The notes below the pieces were generated by a model. The model did not search any database. It saw only the letters and a program-made list of their open reading frames with translations, and had not been told where the DNA came from. 41,424 nucleotides of DNA from Actinomycetota bacterium (lineage in GTDB: Bacteria > Actinomycetota > Actinomycetes > Mycobacteriales > Micromonosporaceae). Shown one piece after another: positions 20,353 through 31,963 of the stretch (its first letter is position 1; every line of letters starts with the position of its first letter). The position numbers were made by a program, and so were the translations under genes. Location: positions 1-41,424 of the forward strand of contig VAWN01000095.1 of assembly GCA_005885555.1 (NCBI GenBank), read 5' to 3'.

Positions 20353-21597
20353 TCAGCGCGGAATGCGGATGCGACCCTCGACGGCGGCGAGCGCGATGTC
20401 GGTGCGGTGCTGCGAACCGGCCAGCCGCACGCCGTCGACCAGCGCGTACGCCGCCGCGCGGGCGTCGGGCAGGGTCGGGCCGGTGGCGGTACAGGCGAGC
20501 ACCCGGCCGCCGGAGCTGACCAGCGCGCCGTCCACCGCGCGGGTACCGCAGTGCAGGACTCCGGCGAGGTCGGCGCCGCTGATCGGGTCGCCGGTGCGCG
20601 GGGTACCGGGATATCCGGCCGCGGCCACCACGACCGTGACCGCCGCCCCGGGCCGCCAGCGCAGCGGCGGGTGGTCGGCCAGCCGCCCGGTCGCCGCGGC
20701 GTGCAGCAGCCCGGCCAGCGGCGTCTCCAGCAGCGGCAGCACGACCTCGGTCTCCGGGTCGCCGAAGCGGCAGTTGAACTCGATGACCTTCGGCCCGTCG
20801 GCGGTGATCGCGAGGCCGACGTAGAGCAGGCCGGCGAACGGGGTACCCAGCCGGCGCAGCTCGCCGAGCGTCGGCCGGACAACGGTGGCGAGCACGTCGT
20901 CGACCAGCGACGGCGGCGCCCACGGCAGCGGCGCGTAGGCGCCCATGCCGCCGGTGTTCGGGCCGGTGTCGCCGTCGCCGATGCGCTTGAAGTCCTGGGC
21001 CGGCGGCAGCGGTACCGCCGTCGTACCGTCGGTGACCACGAACAGCGACATCTCCGGCCCGGCGAGGTACTCCTCGACCACCACCCGGCCGCATTCGGCC
21101 GCGTGCCGCAGCGCGGTCACCCGTTCGGTGCTGACCACGACGCCCTTGCCGGCGGCCAGCCCGTCGTTCTTCACCACGTAGGGCGGGCCGAACTCGTCGA
21201 GCGCCGCCGCCACCTCGGCCGGTTCGGTGCAGGTCCGCGACCTGGCCGTGGGTACCCCGGCCGCCGCCATCACCGACTTCGCGAAGTCCTTCGAACCCTC
21301 CAGCCGCGCCGCCGCCTTCGACGGCCCGAACACCGCGATCCCCTTGGCGCGCAGGACGTCGGCCACCCCGGCGACCAGCGGTACCTCCGGCCCGACCACG
21401 ACCAGGTCCGCCGTCACCTCGACCGCCAGCGACGCCAGCCCGTCGAGGTCACCCAGGTCGGCGGGATGCAACCGGGCAACCGCCCCGATCCCCGGATTCC
21501 CGGGCGCGCAGTGCAGTTCAGTGACGGCGGGATCGGCAGCGAGCGCCGTGGCGAGCGCATGTTCCCGCCCGCCCGACCCGATCAGTAGGACACGCAC
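20353..21597 (-). CDS. purD: Phosphoribosylamine-glycine ligase (GAR synthetase)
   Basis: PurD joins glycine to phosphoribosylamine with ATP, the second purine step. The 414-residue ATP-grasp enzyme begins RVLLIGSGGREHALA and carries VKNDGLAAGKGVVV, DTGPNTGGMGAYAP and EFNCRFGDPETEVVLPLL, the classic GARS signatures. The GTG start is at 21597. It converges on the acyl-CoA dehydrogenase gene with a 34-bp gap and is preceded on the same strand by an MFS gene 42 bp away. Confidence 0.97.
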   Translation of the reverse strand: MRVLLIGSGGREHALATALAADPAVTELHCAPGNPGIGAVARLHPADLGDLDGLASLAVEVTADLVVVGPEVPLVAGVADVLRAKGIAVFGPSKAAARLEGSKDFAKSVMAAAGVPTARSRTCTEPAEVAAALDEFGPPYVVKNDGLAAGKGVVVSTERVTALRHAAECGRVVVEEYLAGPEMSLFVVTDGTTAVPLPPAQDFKRIGDGDTGPNTGGMGAYAPLPWAPPSLVDDVLATVVRPTLGELRRLGTPFAGLLYVGLAITADGPKVIEFNCRFGDPETEVVLPLLETPLAGLLHAAATGRLADHPPLRWRPGAAVTVVVAAAGYPGTPRTGDPISGADLAGVLHCGTRAVDGALVSSGGRVLACTATGPTLPDARAAAYALVDGVRLAGSQHRTDIALAAVEGRIRIPR

Positions 21598-21639
21598 CCG
21601 CCGATGCTAGCCGCCGGGTGGTCGGGCCGGCGCAGCTGG

Positions 21640-23253
21640 TCAAGCCGGTGCCGCCACGGTCTCCTTCTCCGGCTGTGCGGACGGCCGCGTGTGGGGCAGG
21701 TGGCGGGTGGAGGCGAGCGAGATGAGCGAGAAGATCGCCGTGGCCAGGAAGCCGCCCCGCAGCGCTTGGAGCTGGGCCTGCTGGTAGTCGTCGACGATCG
21801 CCTCGGTCGTGGGTGCGTCCAGTCCGGCCTTCGTCGCCGCCGCCCTGACCTCGTCGGTGGCGACGAAGCTCAGGCCCGCCCCGACCGCGACGCTGACCTG
21901 GCCGGCGACCGCCTGGTTGATCCGCGCGTCGCTCTGGATCTTGGACACGAACGCGCCGGCGAGCCCGGCCAGCACGATCGCGCCGATCAGCGCGACGCCG
22001 AGCGAGGAACCCAACTGCTGCCCGGTGTACTGGAGGCCACCGGCCTCGCCACGGCCGGAGCTGTCGACCGAGGACTGCACGACGTTGCCGAGCTGCGAAA
22101 CGATCAGGCCCATGCCGACGCCCAGTACCGCCATGGCGATCCCGAAGGCGGCGTTGCCCAGCTCCGGCTTGACGGTGGCGAACAGGGCGACGACAGCGAG
22201 GGTCGTGATGATCAGCCCGGCCCGGACGATCGACCGCACCGGGTACCGCGTCGACAACCGGGACCCGAGGAACGAGGCGAGGAACATCGTGATCGAGACG
22301 GGCAGCATCTTCAGGCCGGTCTCCAACGCGTTGAGCCCCTGTACGAGCTGGAGGTACAGCGGGACGACGAAGAAGACGCCCATGAGCACCAGGTTCTGCG
22401 TGAACATGCCGGCCAGACCCGAGCGCAACGGCGGGATCCGCAGCAGGCTCAGGTGTACCAGGGGGTCGGTCCCGGCCGCCTCGCGGCGGCGCTCCCAGCG
22501 CCCGAAAGCCCACAGCAGGATGCCGCCGAGCATGATCACATAGATCGTCAGGGAGAACCCGAACGGCGCGAACGGCGGGTTCTTCGGCTGCACCAGGCCC
22601 CAGGTGCTGGACTGGAGGATGCCCAGCACGACCGCGCCCAGCCCCACCGCGGACAGCACACCGCCGATCAGGTCGAGGCGGGGGGACGGCCCGCTGCGCG
22701 GTGCGTCCTGGACGAGCCGGACCATGAGGATGATGAACAGCACCAGGACCACCTCGCCGAGGAACACCACCCGCCAGGTGAGTTCGGTGGTCGCCCAGCC
22801 GCCGAGGATCGGGCCGACCGCGATACCGGCGCCGGCCACCCCGCCGATCACCGCGTAGGCGACCTTCCGCTCCCGCGCGTCGTCGTAGTTGCCGGCGATC
22901 AGCGCCGCCAGCGCCGGGAGTACCAGCGCCGCGCCGATGCCCTCCAGCACCGACCAGCCGATCGCCAGTACCGCGACGGTCGGCGCGACCGCCGTCAGAG
23001 CGGAACCGCACCCGTAGATGACCAGACCGACCACGAAGGCCCGACGCCGGCCGATGATGTCGCCGACCTTTCCGCCGGTGAGCATGAGCATCGCCATGAC
23101 CAGGCAGTAGAGGGTGATCACCGCCTGGATCACGGTCACTGTGGTGTGGAAGTCGGCGACGAGCTGGCTGATCGACACGTTCATCACGGACTGGTCAAGG
23201 ACCATGACAAACTGGGCAGCCGCCAGCGCGACGAGGGGCCACCAACGCTTCAT
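21640..23253 (-). CDS. MFS multidrug efflux transporter, DHA2 (14-TM) type
   Basis: An inner-membrane drug:proton antiporter candidate of 537 residues. It has the DHA2 hallmark FVMVLDQSVMNVSIS in TM1, motif A GGKVGDIIGRRRAF after TM2, and AGAGIAVGPILGGW (motif C) in TM5, with about 14 hydrophobic segments. ATG 23253 (MKRWWPLVALAAAQ) matches usual family N-termini. ATG 23289, directly after GGGAGG, is a possible alternative giving 12 more residues. A still longer frame would translate the palindromic element and is rejected. It sits between purD and purA with no evident functional link; the substrate is unknown. Confidence 0.9.
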   Translation of the reverse strand: MKRWWPLVALAAAQFVMVLDQSVMNVSISQLVADFHTTVTVIQAVITLYCLVMAMLMLTGGKVGDIIGRRRAFVVGLVIYGCGSALTAVAPTVAVLAIGWSVLEGIGAALVLPALAALIAGNYDDARERKVAYAVIGGVAGAGIAVGPILGGWATTELTWRVVFLGEVVLVLFIILMVRLVQDAPRSGPSPRLDLIGGVLSAVGLGAVVLGILQSSTWGLVQPKNPPFAPFGFSLTIYVIMLGGILLWAFGRWERRREAAGTDPLVHLSLLRIPPLRSGLAGMFTQNLVLMGVFFVVPLYLQLVQGLNALETGLKMLPVSITMFLASFLGSRLSTRYPVRSIVRAGLIITTLAVVALFATVKPELGNAAFGIAMAVLGVGMGLIVSQLGNVVQSSVDSSGRGEAGGLQYTGQQLGSSLGVALIGAIVLAGLAGAFVSKIQSDARINQAVAGQVSVAVGAGLSFVATDEVRAAATKAGLDAPTTEAIVDDYQQAQLQALRGGFLATAIFSLISLASTRHLPHTRPSAQPEKETVAAPA

Positions 23254-23312
23254 TCCGTCCACGCTGCCCGCCGGGCCGGAGGTCACCATCCTCCCGCCGG
23301 GATGGTCATCGA

Positions 23313-23360
23313 GATCTTGGACGCCGGTACCCCTTGCAGGGGCGACAAACGTCCAAGATC
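23313..23360 (-). terminator. Nested palindromic element B, downstream of purA
   Basis: GATCTTGGACG (23313-23323) pairs with CGTCCAAGATC (23350-23360). The loop has the same CCCC-TTGCA-GGGG hairpin (23330-23342) as element A. It starts 36 nt after the purA stop on the minus strand and ends 60 nt before the MFS start. Arms and core match copy A while the bases between them differ. Confidence 0.7.
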
Positions 23361-23396
23361 GCGCCACCGGGGCAGGCGCGGGGCGCCGACGAAGCG

Positions 23397-27198
<3,802 letters not shown>

Positions 27199-27199
27199 C

Positions 27200-27255
27200 C
27201 GATCAGCCGGGCCGGTCAGCGATCAGCCAGGCCGGTCAGCGATCAGCCGGTCAGC
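27200..27255. repeat. 20-bp tandem repeat between the ParA and DUF3151 stops
   Basis: CGATCAGCCGGGCCGGTCAG (27200-27219) is followed by a copy with one change (27220-27239) and a shortened third copy (27240-27255) that contains the DUF3151 stop codon. It fills the convergent intergenic region and may contribute to transcript ends; no stable long hairpin is evident. Confidence 0.85.
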
Positions 27256-27665
27256 GCGTCCGCCGCCGACGGGTCGCAGTCGCGCAGGAACTGGGCGCAG
27301 CGGGCCGCCTCGTCGTCCTCCCCGATCGCGTCCGCCGCCTTGCCGAGCAGGTGCAGCGAGCGCAGGAAGCCCTGGTTCGGCTCGTGCGACCACGGTACCG
27401 GCCCGGAACCGCGCCAACCGGCCTTGCGCAGCTGGTCAAGCCCCCGGTGGTACCCGGTGCGCGCGTACGCGTACGCCGCCACCGGATCGCCGGCATCCAG
27501 GGACCGGCGGGCCAGTGCCGCCCAGGCGTCACTGCTGGCCGGGAAGCGGGCCGCCACTGCGGCCTCCTGACCAGGGGGTACCGCAGCGAGCGCGGCGGCC
27601 GCCGACTCATCCAAGGGCAGGAGCGTGGCCGGCGGTTCGGGTAGCAGGTTGCGCATGCCGCTCAT
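27243..27665 (-). CDS. DUF3151 family protein
   Basis: A 140-residue cytosolic protein. SGMRNLLPEPPATLLPLDE at the N-terminus, followed by helical segments (AALARRSLDAGDPVAAYAYARTGYHRGLDQLRKAGWRG, here summarised as AYAYARTGYHRGLDQLRKAG) and VPWSHEPNQGFLRSL, are what I recall for DUF3151, commonly close to the class II aldolase gene fba in actinobacteria, as here. ATG 27665 gives the usual length; ATG 27656 is an alternative. No Shine-Dalgarno is visible. The helical repeats look TPR-like. Function is unknown; a link with aldolase or central metabolism is a context guess. Confidence 0.85.
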   Translation of the reverse strand: MSGMRNLLPEPPATLLPLDESAAAALAAVPPGQEAAVAARFPASSDAWAALARRSLDAGDPVAAYAYARTGYHRGLDQLRKAGWRGSGPVPWSHEPNQGFLRSLHLLGKAADAIGEDDEAARCAQFLRDCDPSAADALTG

Positions 27666-27791
27666 TGAACAACGCCGTTCGGCAGTGCCGTTACCCAAAT
27701 GGCTGAGTCGTTGCTCACGCGACCGGGGGTGTTTCACTACTCGTTACCGGAGTAAAAATAAAAGTCCGGAGCCTCCCCAGGACCCGGTAAG

Positions 27792-27823
27792 GAGAGCCCG
27801 GTGGCTGCCGCCGCCGGGCTCTC
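27792..27823 (-). terminator. Hairpin downstream of the ThuA gene
   Basis: GAGAGCCCGG (27792-27801) and CCGGGCTCTC (27814-27823) form a perfect 10-bp GC-rich stem with a 12-nt loop, 28 nt after the ThuA stop on the minus strand. A T-tract does not follow directly, but an AT-rich stretch lies further downstream at 27753-27766. The rest of the 185-bp gap shows no gene. Confidence 0.6.
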
Positions 27824-27824
27824 G

Positions 27825-27869
27825 TCTGTGCCGCTCTGCTCTGTGCCGGTCTACTCTGTGCCGCAGTCG
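27825..27869. repeat. 15-bp period repeat overlapping the 3' end of the ThuA gene
   Basis: TCTGTGCCG recurs at 27825, 27840 and 27855, exactly 15 bp apart. Read on the coding strand the units are GTE-stop, GTEQS and GTD: the ThuA stop TAG stands where the next unit has CAG (Gln). A point change in a coding repeat may therefore have shortened the protein. Confidence 0.75.
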
Positions 27870-28567
27870 GCCGGCACCAGTCCGGCCGCCCACCGGATCG
27901 CGCCCTGCAGGTGCGCCCGCAACGCCGGCTCGGCGAACGCCGCGACGGGGTGCCCGAGGGCGGTGTAGAACGACCGGCCCGAACCCACCACATGGCACCA
28001 GGCGAGCGGGTGGTCGGCATCCAGGCGCAGCAGGACGTGCGCCTGCGGCCGGCTCCGGAAGCTGTACCACTCGTCCGTGCGCGTCCACGTCGCGCCCAGC
28101 TGCGCCGTGGCGGGATGGCGCCGGTCCACGACCTCGATGCGACCCGGCTCGACCGCGCCGTGCGACGCGAACCAGGCGCCGACCAGTTGCCCGTAGAACG
28201 GCCAGCCGTACTCGGCGTCGGCCGCCGCGTGTACCCCGACGAAACCGCCGCCGCCCTCCACGTAACCCTCCAGCGCCTGCTGCTGCGCGCTGTCCAGCAG
28301 GTCACCGGTGGTGCTGAGAAAGACCACGGCACGGTACCGGCGCAGGTTCGCGGTACCGATCGCGCCGGCGTCGTCGGTCGCATCGACCTGGTACCCACCG
28401 GTCGTGCCCAGGTCCCGGATCGCGGCGACCCCGGCGGGGATGGAGTCATGCCGGAATCCGGCGGTTCGGGTGAAAACCAGCACGCGGACCGGCGCCGGTG
28501 CCGGCACCGGCCCGCTACAGCCGATGAGTACCAACAAACTCATCACTGCGAAGAACAGCCGCACCAC
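27851..28567 (-). CDS. ThuA-domain lipoprotein
   Basis: A 238-residue product with a lipoprotein signal peptide (LFFAVMSLLVLIGC, lipid-modified Cys17) so it is anchored on the outer face of the membrane. The rest is a ThuA-like glutamine-amidotransferase fold: VRVLVFTRTAGFRHDSI, AVVFLSTTGDLL, GGGFVGVHAAADAEYGWPFY and RSFYTALGH. ThuA-type proteins are associated with sugar (trehalose or related) utilisation, and the catalytic Cys of true amidotransferases is not evident here. The GTG start at 28567 is only 21 bp from the divergent LOG-family start, so promoters must overlap the coding regions. Confidence 0.9.
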   Translation of the reverse strand: MVRLFFAVMSLLVLIGCSGPVPAPAPVRVLVFTRTAGFRHDSIPAGVAAIRDLGTTGGYQVDATDDAGAIGTANLRRYRAVVFLSTTGDLLDSAQQQALEGYVEGGGGFVGVHAAADAEYGWPFYGQLVGAWFASHGAVEPGRIEVVDRRHPATAQLGATWTRTDEWYSFRSRPQAHVLLRLDADHPLAWCHVVGSGRSFYTALGHPVAAFAEPALRAHLQGAIRWAAGLVPADCGTE

Positions 28568-28577
28568 CCGATGGTGC
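28561..28577. promoter_or_regulatory. Short dyad in the ThuA/LOG divergent start region
   Basis: GCACCA-CCCGA-TGGTGC is a perfect 6-bp-arm inverted repeat covering the ThuA start codon and ending 11 nt before the LOG-family start. With only 21 bp between the two starts, it is the only visible candidate for joint control, and could equally be chance. Confidence 0.3.
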
Positions 28578-28588
28578 AGGATGTCTGC

Positions 28589-29755
28589 GTGTCGACGCCA
28601 TCACCTCTCGCCCCCGTCATCCCCCACGACGACACCCCCGAGGAGATCGAGTCCCGGGCGGAACTGGACCTCCACCTGGCCACCGGCACCCTCAGCGGGC
28701 TGGCCGTGCAGGGCCTGGCCCTGGACACGGACCCGCCGGACCTGTCCGGGGTCAACGTGTTCGGGACCCTGTTCGTCGGCTGCCGGCTGCCCTCGGCGCA
28801 GTTCGCCGCCGACCTGGTACGGCGCGGTGCCCACGTGATCCCCCGCTTCGTCGAGGTGCCGTACCCGACGATGCCCTCCCGCCTGTACAACGCCGAAGAC
28901 CTCGCGGCCGGGTTCGCCGACGGCGGCTTCGACGGCATGTACGACACCGTCGTCCACGACCACTTCAAGGCGCACGGCGGCGCGATGCCCGACATCCGCG
29001 AGGCGCTCGCCCAGCGGCTGCACGACAGCGGCATCGACAACGCGCTCGTCGAGGCGACGGCCGACTGGATCCGCCGGCACGGCCACGCGTCGATCGTCGG
29101 CGTCATGGGCGGGCACGCGGAACTGCGCGGCTCGCTGGCGTACCGGCTGGCTGCCACGCTGGGCTGGCGCCTGGCCCGGGCCGGCCGGCTGGTGATCACC
29201 GGTGGCGGGCCGGGCGTGATGGAGGCCGCGAACCTCGGGGCGTACCTTGCCGCCGACGACGCGGACACGCTGACCGCGGCGATCGACGTGCTGGCGACCG
29301 CGCCCGACTTCCGCGACCACGAGCCCTACACGGCGGCGGCGCTGGAGGTACGGACGAAGTATCCGCGCGACGGTGCCGGCGGGCTGTCGATCCCGACGTG
29401 GCTGTACGGCCACGAGCCGGCCAACCTGTTCGCCGGCCAGATCGCCAAGTACTTCTCCAACGCCATCCGCGAGGACACCATCCTGCGGTTGGCGCGCGGC
29501 GGCGTGGTGTTCGCGGCCGGGCGGGCCGGTACCGTCCAGGAGATCTTCCAGGCCGCGACCAAGACGTTCTACCTGACCGACGGCGGCAGCGGCCCGTACA
29601 TCTTCCTGGACGCCCGGTTCTGGGGCGGCGCGATCCCCGGACTGCTGCGCGACCTGCTGGCCGCCTCGCCGTCCGGGGACCAGTCCGGCCTCGTCCACGT
29701 CACCGACGACGTGGCCGAGGCGGTGCGGCTACTTACCCAGGGTGGTACCGGTTGA
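28589..29755 (+). CDS. LOG-family Rossmann-fold nucleotide-binding protein
   Basis: The 388-residue protein has an N-terminal extension (about 1-160) and a C-terminal LOG-type Rossmann domain: SIVGVMGGHAELRG, VITGGGPGVMEAAN, and GGVVFAAGRAGTVQEIFQA. The last corresponds to PGGxGTxxE of cytokinin-activating LOG nucleotide phosphoribohydrolases; the Pro and one Gly are changed but the Glu remains. Long members with such N-termini resemble PpnN/YgdH nucleosidases, so hydrolysis of purine or pyrimidine monophosphates is plausible. GTG 28589 has AGGA 7 nt upstream; ATG 28571 is also in frame. It overlaps the convergent fba end by 27 bp. Confidence 0.85.
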   Translation: MSTPSPLAPVIPHDDTPEEIESRAELDLHLATGTLSGLAVQGLALDTDPPDLSGVNVFGTLFVGCRLPSAQFAADLVRRGAHVIPRFVEVPYPTMPSRLYNAEDLAAGFADGGFDGMYDTVVHDHFKAHGGAMPDIREALAQRLHDSGIDNALVEATADWIRRHGHASIVGVMGGHAELRGSLAYRLAATLGWRLARAGRLVITGGGPGVMEAANLGAYLAADDADTLTAAIDVLATAPDFRDHEPYTAAALEVRTKYPRDGAGGLSIPTWLYGHEPANLFAGQIAKYFSNAIREDTILRLARGGVVFAAGRAGTVQEIFQAATKTFYLTDGGSGPYIFLDARFWGGAIPGLLRDLLAASPSGDQSGLVHVTDDVAEAVRLLTQGGTG

Positions 29756-30754
29756 CCGCAGGTCCTCGCACGCCTGCCGTACCCGGGTGGCCATGCCGGC
29801 CTCGGCGAGCTTGCCCCAGGTGCGCGGGTCGTACGCCTTCTTGTTGCCCACCTCGCCGTCGACCTTGAGTACGCCGTCGTAGTTGGTGAACATGTGCCCG
29901 GCGGTCGGCCGGGTGAAGGCGTACTGCGTGTCGGTGTCCACGTTCATCTTCACCACGCCGTAGTCCAGCGCCTCGCGGATCTCCGACAGCAGCGAACCGG
30001 ACCCGCCGTGGAACACCAGGTCCAGCGGCTTGTCCTTGCCGTACCTGGCGCCGACCGCGTCCTGGATGTTCTTGAGGATCTCCGGGCGCAGCTTGACGTT
30101 GCCCGGCTTGTACACGCCGTGGACGTTGCCGAAGGTCAGTGCGGCGAGGTACCGGCCCTTCTCGCCCAGGCCGAGCGCGGCGGCGGTGGCCAGCCCGTCC
30201 TCGGGCGTCGAGTAGAGCTTCTCGTTGATTTCGTTGGCGACGCCGTCCTCCTCGCCGCCGACGACGCCGACCTCGATCTCCAGGATCACGTGGGCGGCGG
30301 CGCACTCGGCGAGCAGCTCCTCGGCGATCTGCAGGTTCTCCGGCAGCGGTACCGCCGACCCGTCCCACATGTGCGACTGGAACAGCGGCGGCTCGCCGTT
30401 GGCCACCCGCTGCCGGGAGATGGCCAGCAGCGGCCGGACGTAGCCGTCCAGCTTGTCCTTGGGGCAGTGGTCGGTGTGCAGGGCGATGTTGACGTGGTAC
30501 TTCCTGGCGACCTCGTGCGCGAACGCGGCCAGGGCGACCGCACCGGTGACCATGTCCTTGACGGTCGGGCCGGACAGGTACTCCGCGCCGCCGGTGGAGA
30601 CCTGGACGATGCCGTCGCTCTCCGCCTCAGCGAACCCGCGGATCGCCGCGTTCAGGGTCTGGGACGACGTGACGTTGATGGCCGGGTAGGCGAACGCGCC
30701 GGCCTTGGCGCGGTCGATCATCTCGGCGTAGACCTCAGGAGAAGCGATAGGCAT
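29729..30754 (-). CDS. fba: Fructose-bisphosphate aldolase, class II
   Basis: Reversibly splits fructose 1,6-bisphosphate in glycolysis and gluconeogenesis, using Zn2+. The 341-residue product begins PIASPEVYAEMIDRAKAGAFAYPAINV and has HTDHCPKDKLDGY (metal and catalytic residues), EIEVGVVGGEEDGV, FGNVHGVYKPGN and FHGGSGS, plus NVDTDTQYAFTRP in the phosphate region. ATG 30754 follows GGAG at 6 nt; a longer frame to 30922 is unsupported. The upstream 86 bp separate it from a divergent small acidic protein gene. Confidence 0.97.
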   Translation of the reverse strand: MPIASPEVYAEMIDRAKAGAFAYPAINVTSSQTLNAAIRGFAEAESDGIVQVSTGGAEYLSGPTVKDMVTGAVALAAFAHEVARKYHVNIALHTDHCPKDKLDGYVRPLLAISRQRVANGEPPLFQSHMWDGSAVPLPENLQIAEELLAECAAAHVILEIEVGVVGGEEDGVANEINEKLYSTPEDGLATAAALGLGEKGRYLAALTFGNVHGVYKPGNVKLRPEILKNIQDAVGARYGKDKPLDLVFHGGSGSLLSEIREALDYGVVKMNVDTDTQYAFTRPTAGHMFTNYDGVLKVDGEVGNKKAYDPRTWGKLAEAGMATRVRQACEDLRSTGTTLGK

Positions 30755-30840
30755 CGGGCACTCCTTCGTGCGTGACGGCGCTGGTCCTCCCTCCGGGAGT
30801 ATTCCGCACCCGGTACCGTGGACGGTGAAGGGGGCCGACG

Positions 30841-31047
30841 ATGACCGATCCTGAGTTCTCCGACAGTGGGGCGAGCCTCGACCCGGATGAGCGGGATATC
30901 GAGGCACCCGACGCAGACGCACTGGAACAGCGGATACCGACCGATCCCGCCGAGGAGCAGCCGCCGCAGCCGAGCCGCCGGCTCGAAGTCAACGACTGGG
31001 ACGCCCTGGAGCAGGCCCAGGTGGTCGAACTGGACGAGGACTACTGA
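30841..31047 (+). CDS. Small acidic protein of unknown function
   Basis: A 68-residue product, strongly acidic (many Asp and Glu) with no hydrophobic segment; motifs DPDERDIEAPDADALEQ and VNDWDALEQAQVVELDEDY repeat the string D(A/W)DALEQ. GGGG lies about 7 nt before the ATG. It is probably disordered. It is divergent from fba and converges on the AmmeMemoRadiSam genes. Codon use matches the neighbours, so it is probably a real gene, but no function can be assigned. Confidence 0.7.
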   Translation: MTDPEFSDSGASLDPDERDIEAPDADALEQRIPTDPAEEQPPQPSRRLEVNDWDALEQAQVVELDEDY

Positions 31048-31069
31048 TCCAGCGGGTCCGCGGCCGCCG

Positions 31070-31912
31070 TCAGTGGAACGAGAACGCCGCGTACCCGACG
31101 ACGCGTCCCGGGTCGCCACCGGTCTTCGCCGAGGTGCACCGGTCCAGCAGCCGCGCCCGCAGGCCCTGGTGGCGGGCCCAGCCGACCAGCCCGCGCAGCG
31201 CGAACACCCCGCACGCGTCGCGCGGGCCGATCCGTTCGGCGGCGAGGTCGAGTACCGCCTGGGTGGTTCGTGAGTCCTGTGCGTTCGCGGCCGGCTCGGG
31301 CAGGTAGTGCGACAGGTCGGTGCTGCACAACAGGATCGTGTCCGGACCGGCCGCCTCGGCGAGCGCGCTCAGCGTCACCACCAGATCGTCCACTGTGGAC
31401 TGTCCAACGAGGACAGGCAGGATCCGCAACCCGGCCGGCCGGACCCGTTGCAGGAACGGAAGCTGCACCTCCAGCGAGTGCTCGGGTGCGAACGGCCGGT
31501 CGTCGACGCTGACGTGCCCGTCCCGGACCAGGGTCCGCACCAGGTCGACGTCGATCGGCACCTCACCGAGCGGGGTGAGCCAGCCCACGGTCGCCGGTAC
31601 CGCACATCCCTGCACCGGCAGGTAGTGCGCCGGCCCGACGAGCGCCACGGTACCGGCGCCGGACCCGCGCAGCCGGGCGTACACGTGCGCCGCGGTCGGC
31701 CCGGAGTACCGCAGCGCCGCGTGCGGCGTCACGTAAGCCGGCCCGGGCCGGTCGCCCGCTTCGGCGTCGACCGACGCGGCCACCGAGTCGAGCAGCCGGT
31801 CGACGAGCGTGGTCAGCTCACGGGCATCGGCCGGGTAGAACCGGCCGGCGACGGCGGGCGCGCGCATGTGGTGGTCCGGTGGCCAGGGCGGCCGGCGATG
31901 GCTCTCGGGCAT
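31070..31912 (-). CDS. amrB: AmmeMemoRadiSam system protein B (MEMO family)
   Basis: A 280-residue protein of the MEMO1 family, structurally related to non-heme iron dioxygenases. Visible landmarks: MRAPAVAGRFYPAD, YVTPHAALRYSGPTAAHVY (His), ALVGPAHYLPVQG (His), PEHSLEVQLPFLQ, ILLCSTDLSHYLP and a Cys in DACGVFAL. The biochemical role is not established to my knowledge. ATG 31912 is used; ATG 31867 (MRAPAVAG) is an equally good start. It follows the radical SAM partner gene on the same strand by 51 bp. The AMMECR1 partner (AmrA) is not in the window. Confidence 0.93.
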   Translation of the reverse strand: MPESHRRPPWPPDHHMRAPAVAGRFYPADARELTTLVDRLLDSVAASVDAEAGDRPGPAYVTPHAALRYSGPTAAHVYARLRGSGAGTVALVGPAHYLPVQGCAVPATVGWLTPLGEVPIDVDLVRTLVRDGHVSVDDRPFAPEHSLEVQLPFLQRVRPAGLRILPVLVGQSTVDDLVVTLSALAEAAGPDTILLCSTDLSHYLPEPAANAQDSRTTQAVLDLAAERIGPRDACGVFALRGLVGWARHQGLRARLLDRCTSAKTGGDPGRVVGYAAFSFH

Positions 31913-31963
31913 CAGCGACCCGTTCTGCGATCATGCACGGTGATCGGTCTATCACACACAGCA

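Noticed and set aside
21939-21955. Third copy of the GATCTTGGAC element
   Set aside because: Only one arm is present, inside the MFS coding sequence, with no complementary arm or inner hairpin.
23254-23367. Longer MFS N-terminus starting at 23367
   Set aside because: It would translate palindromic element B and is unlike MFS N-termini.
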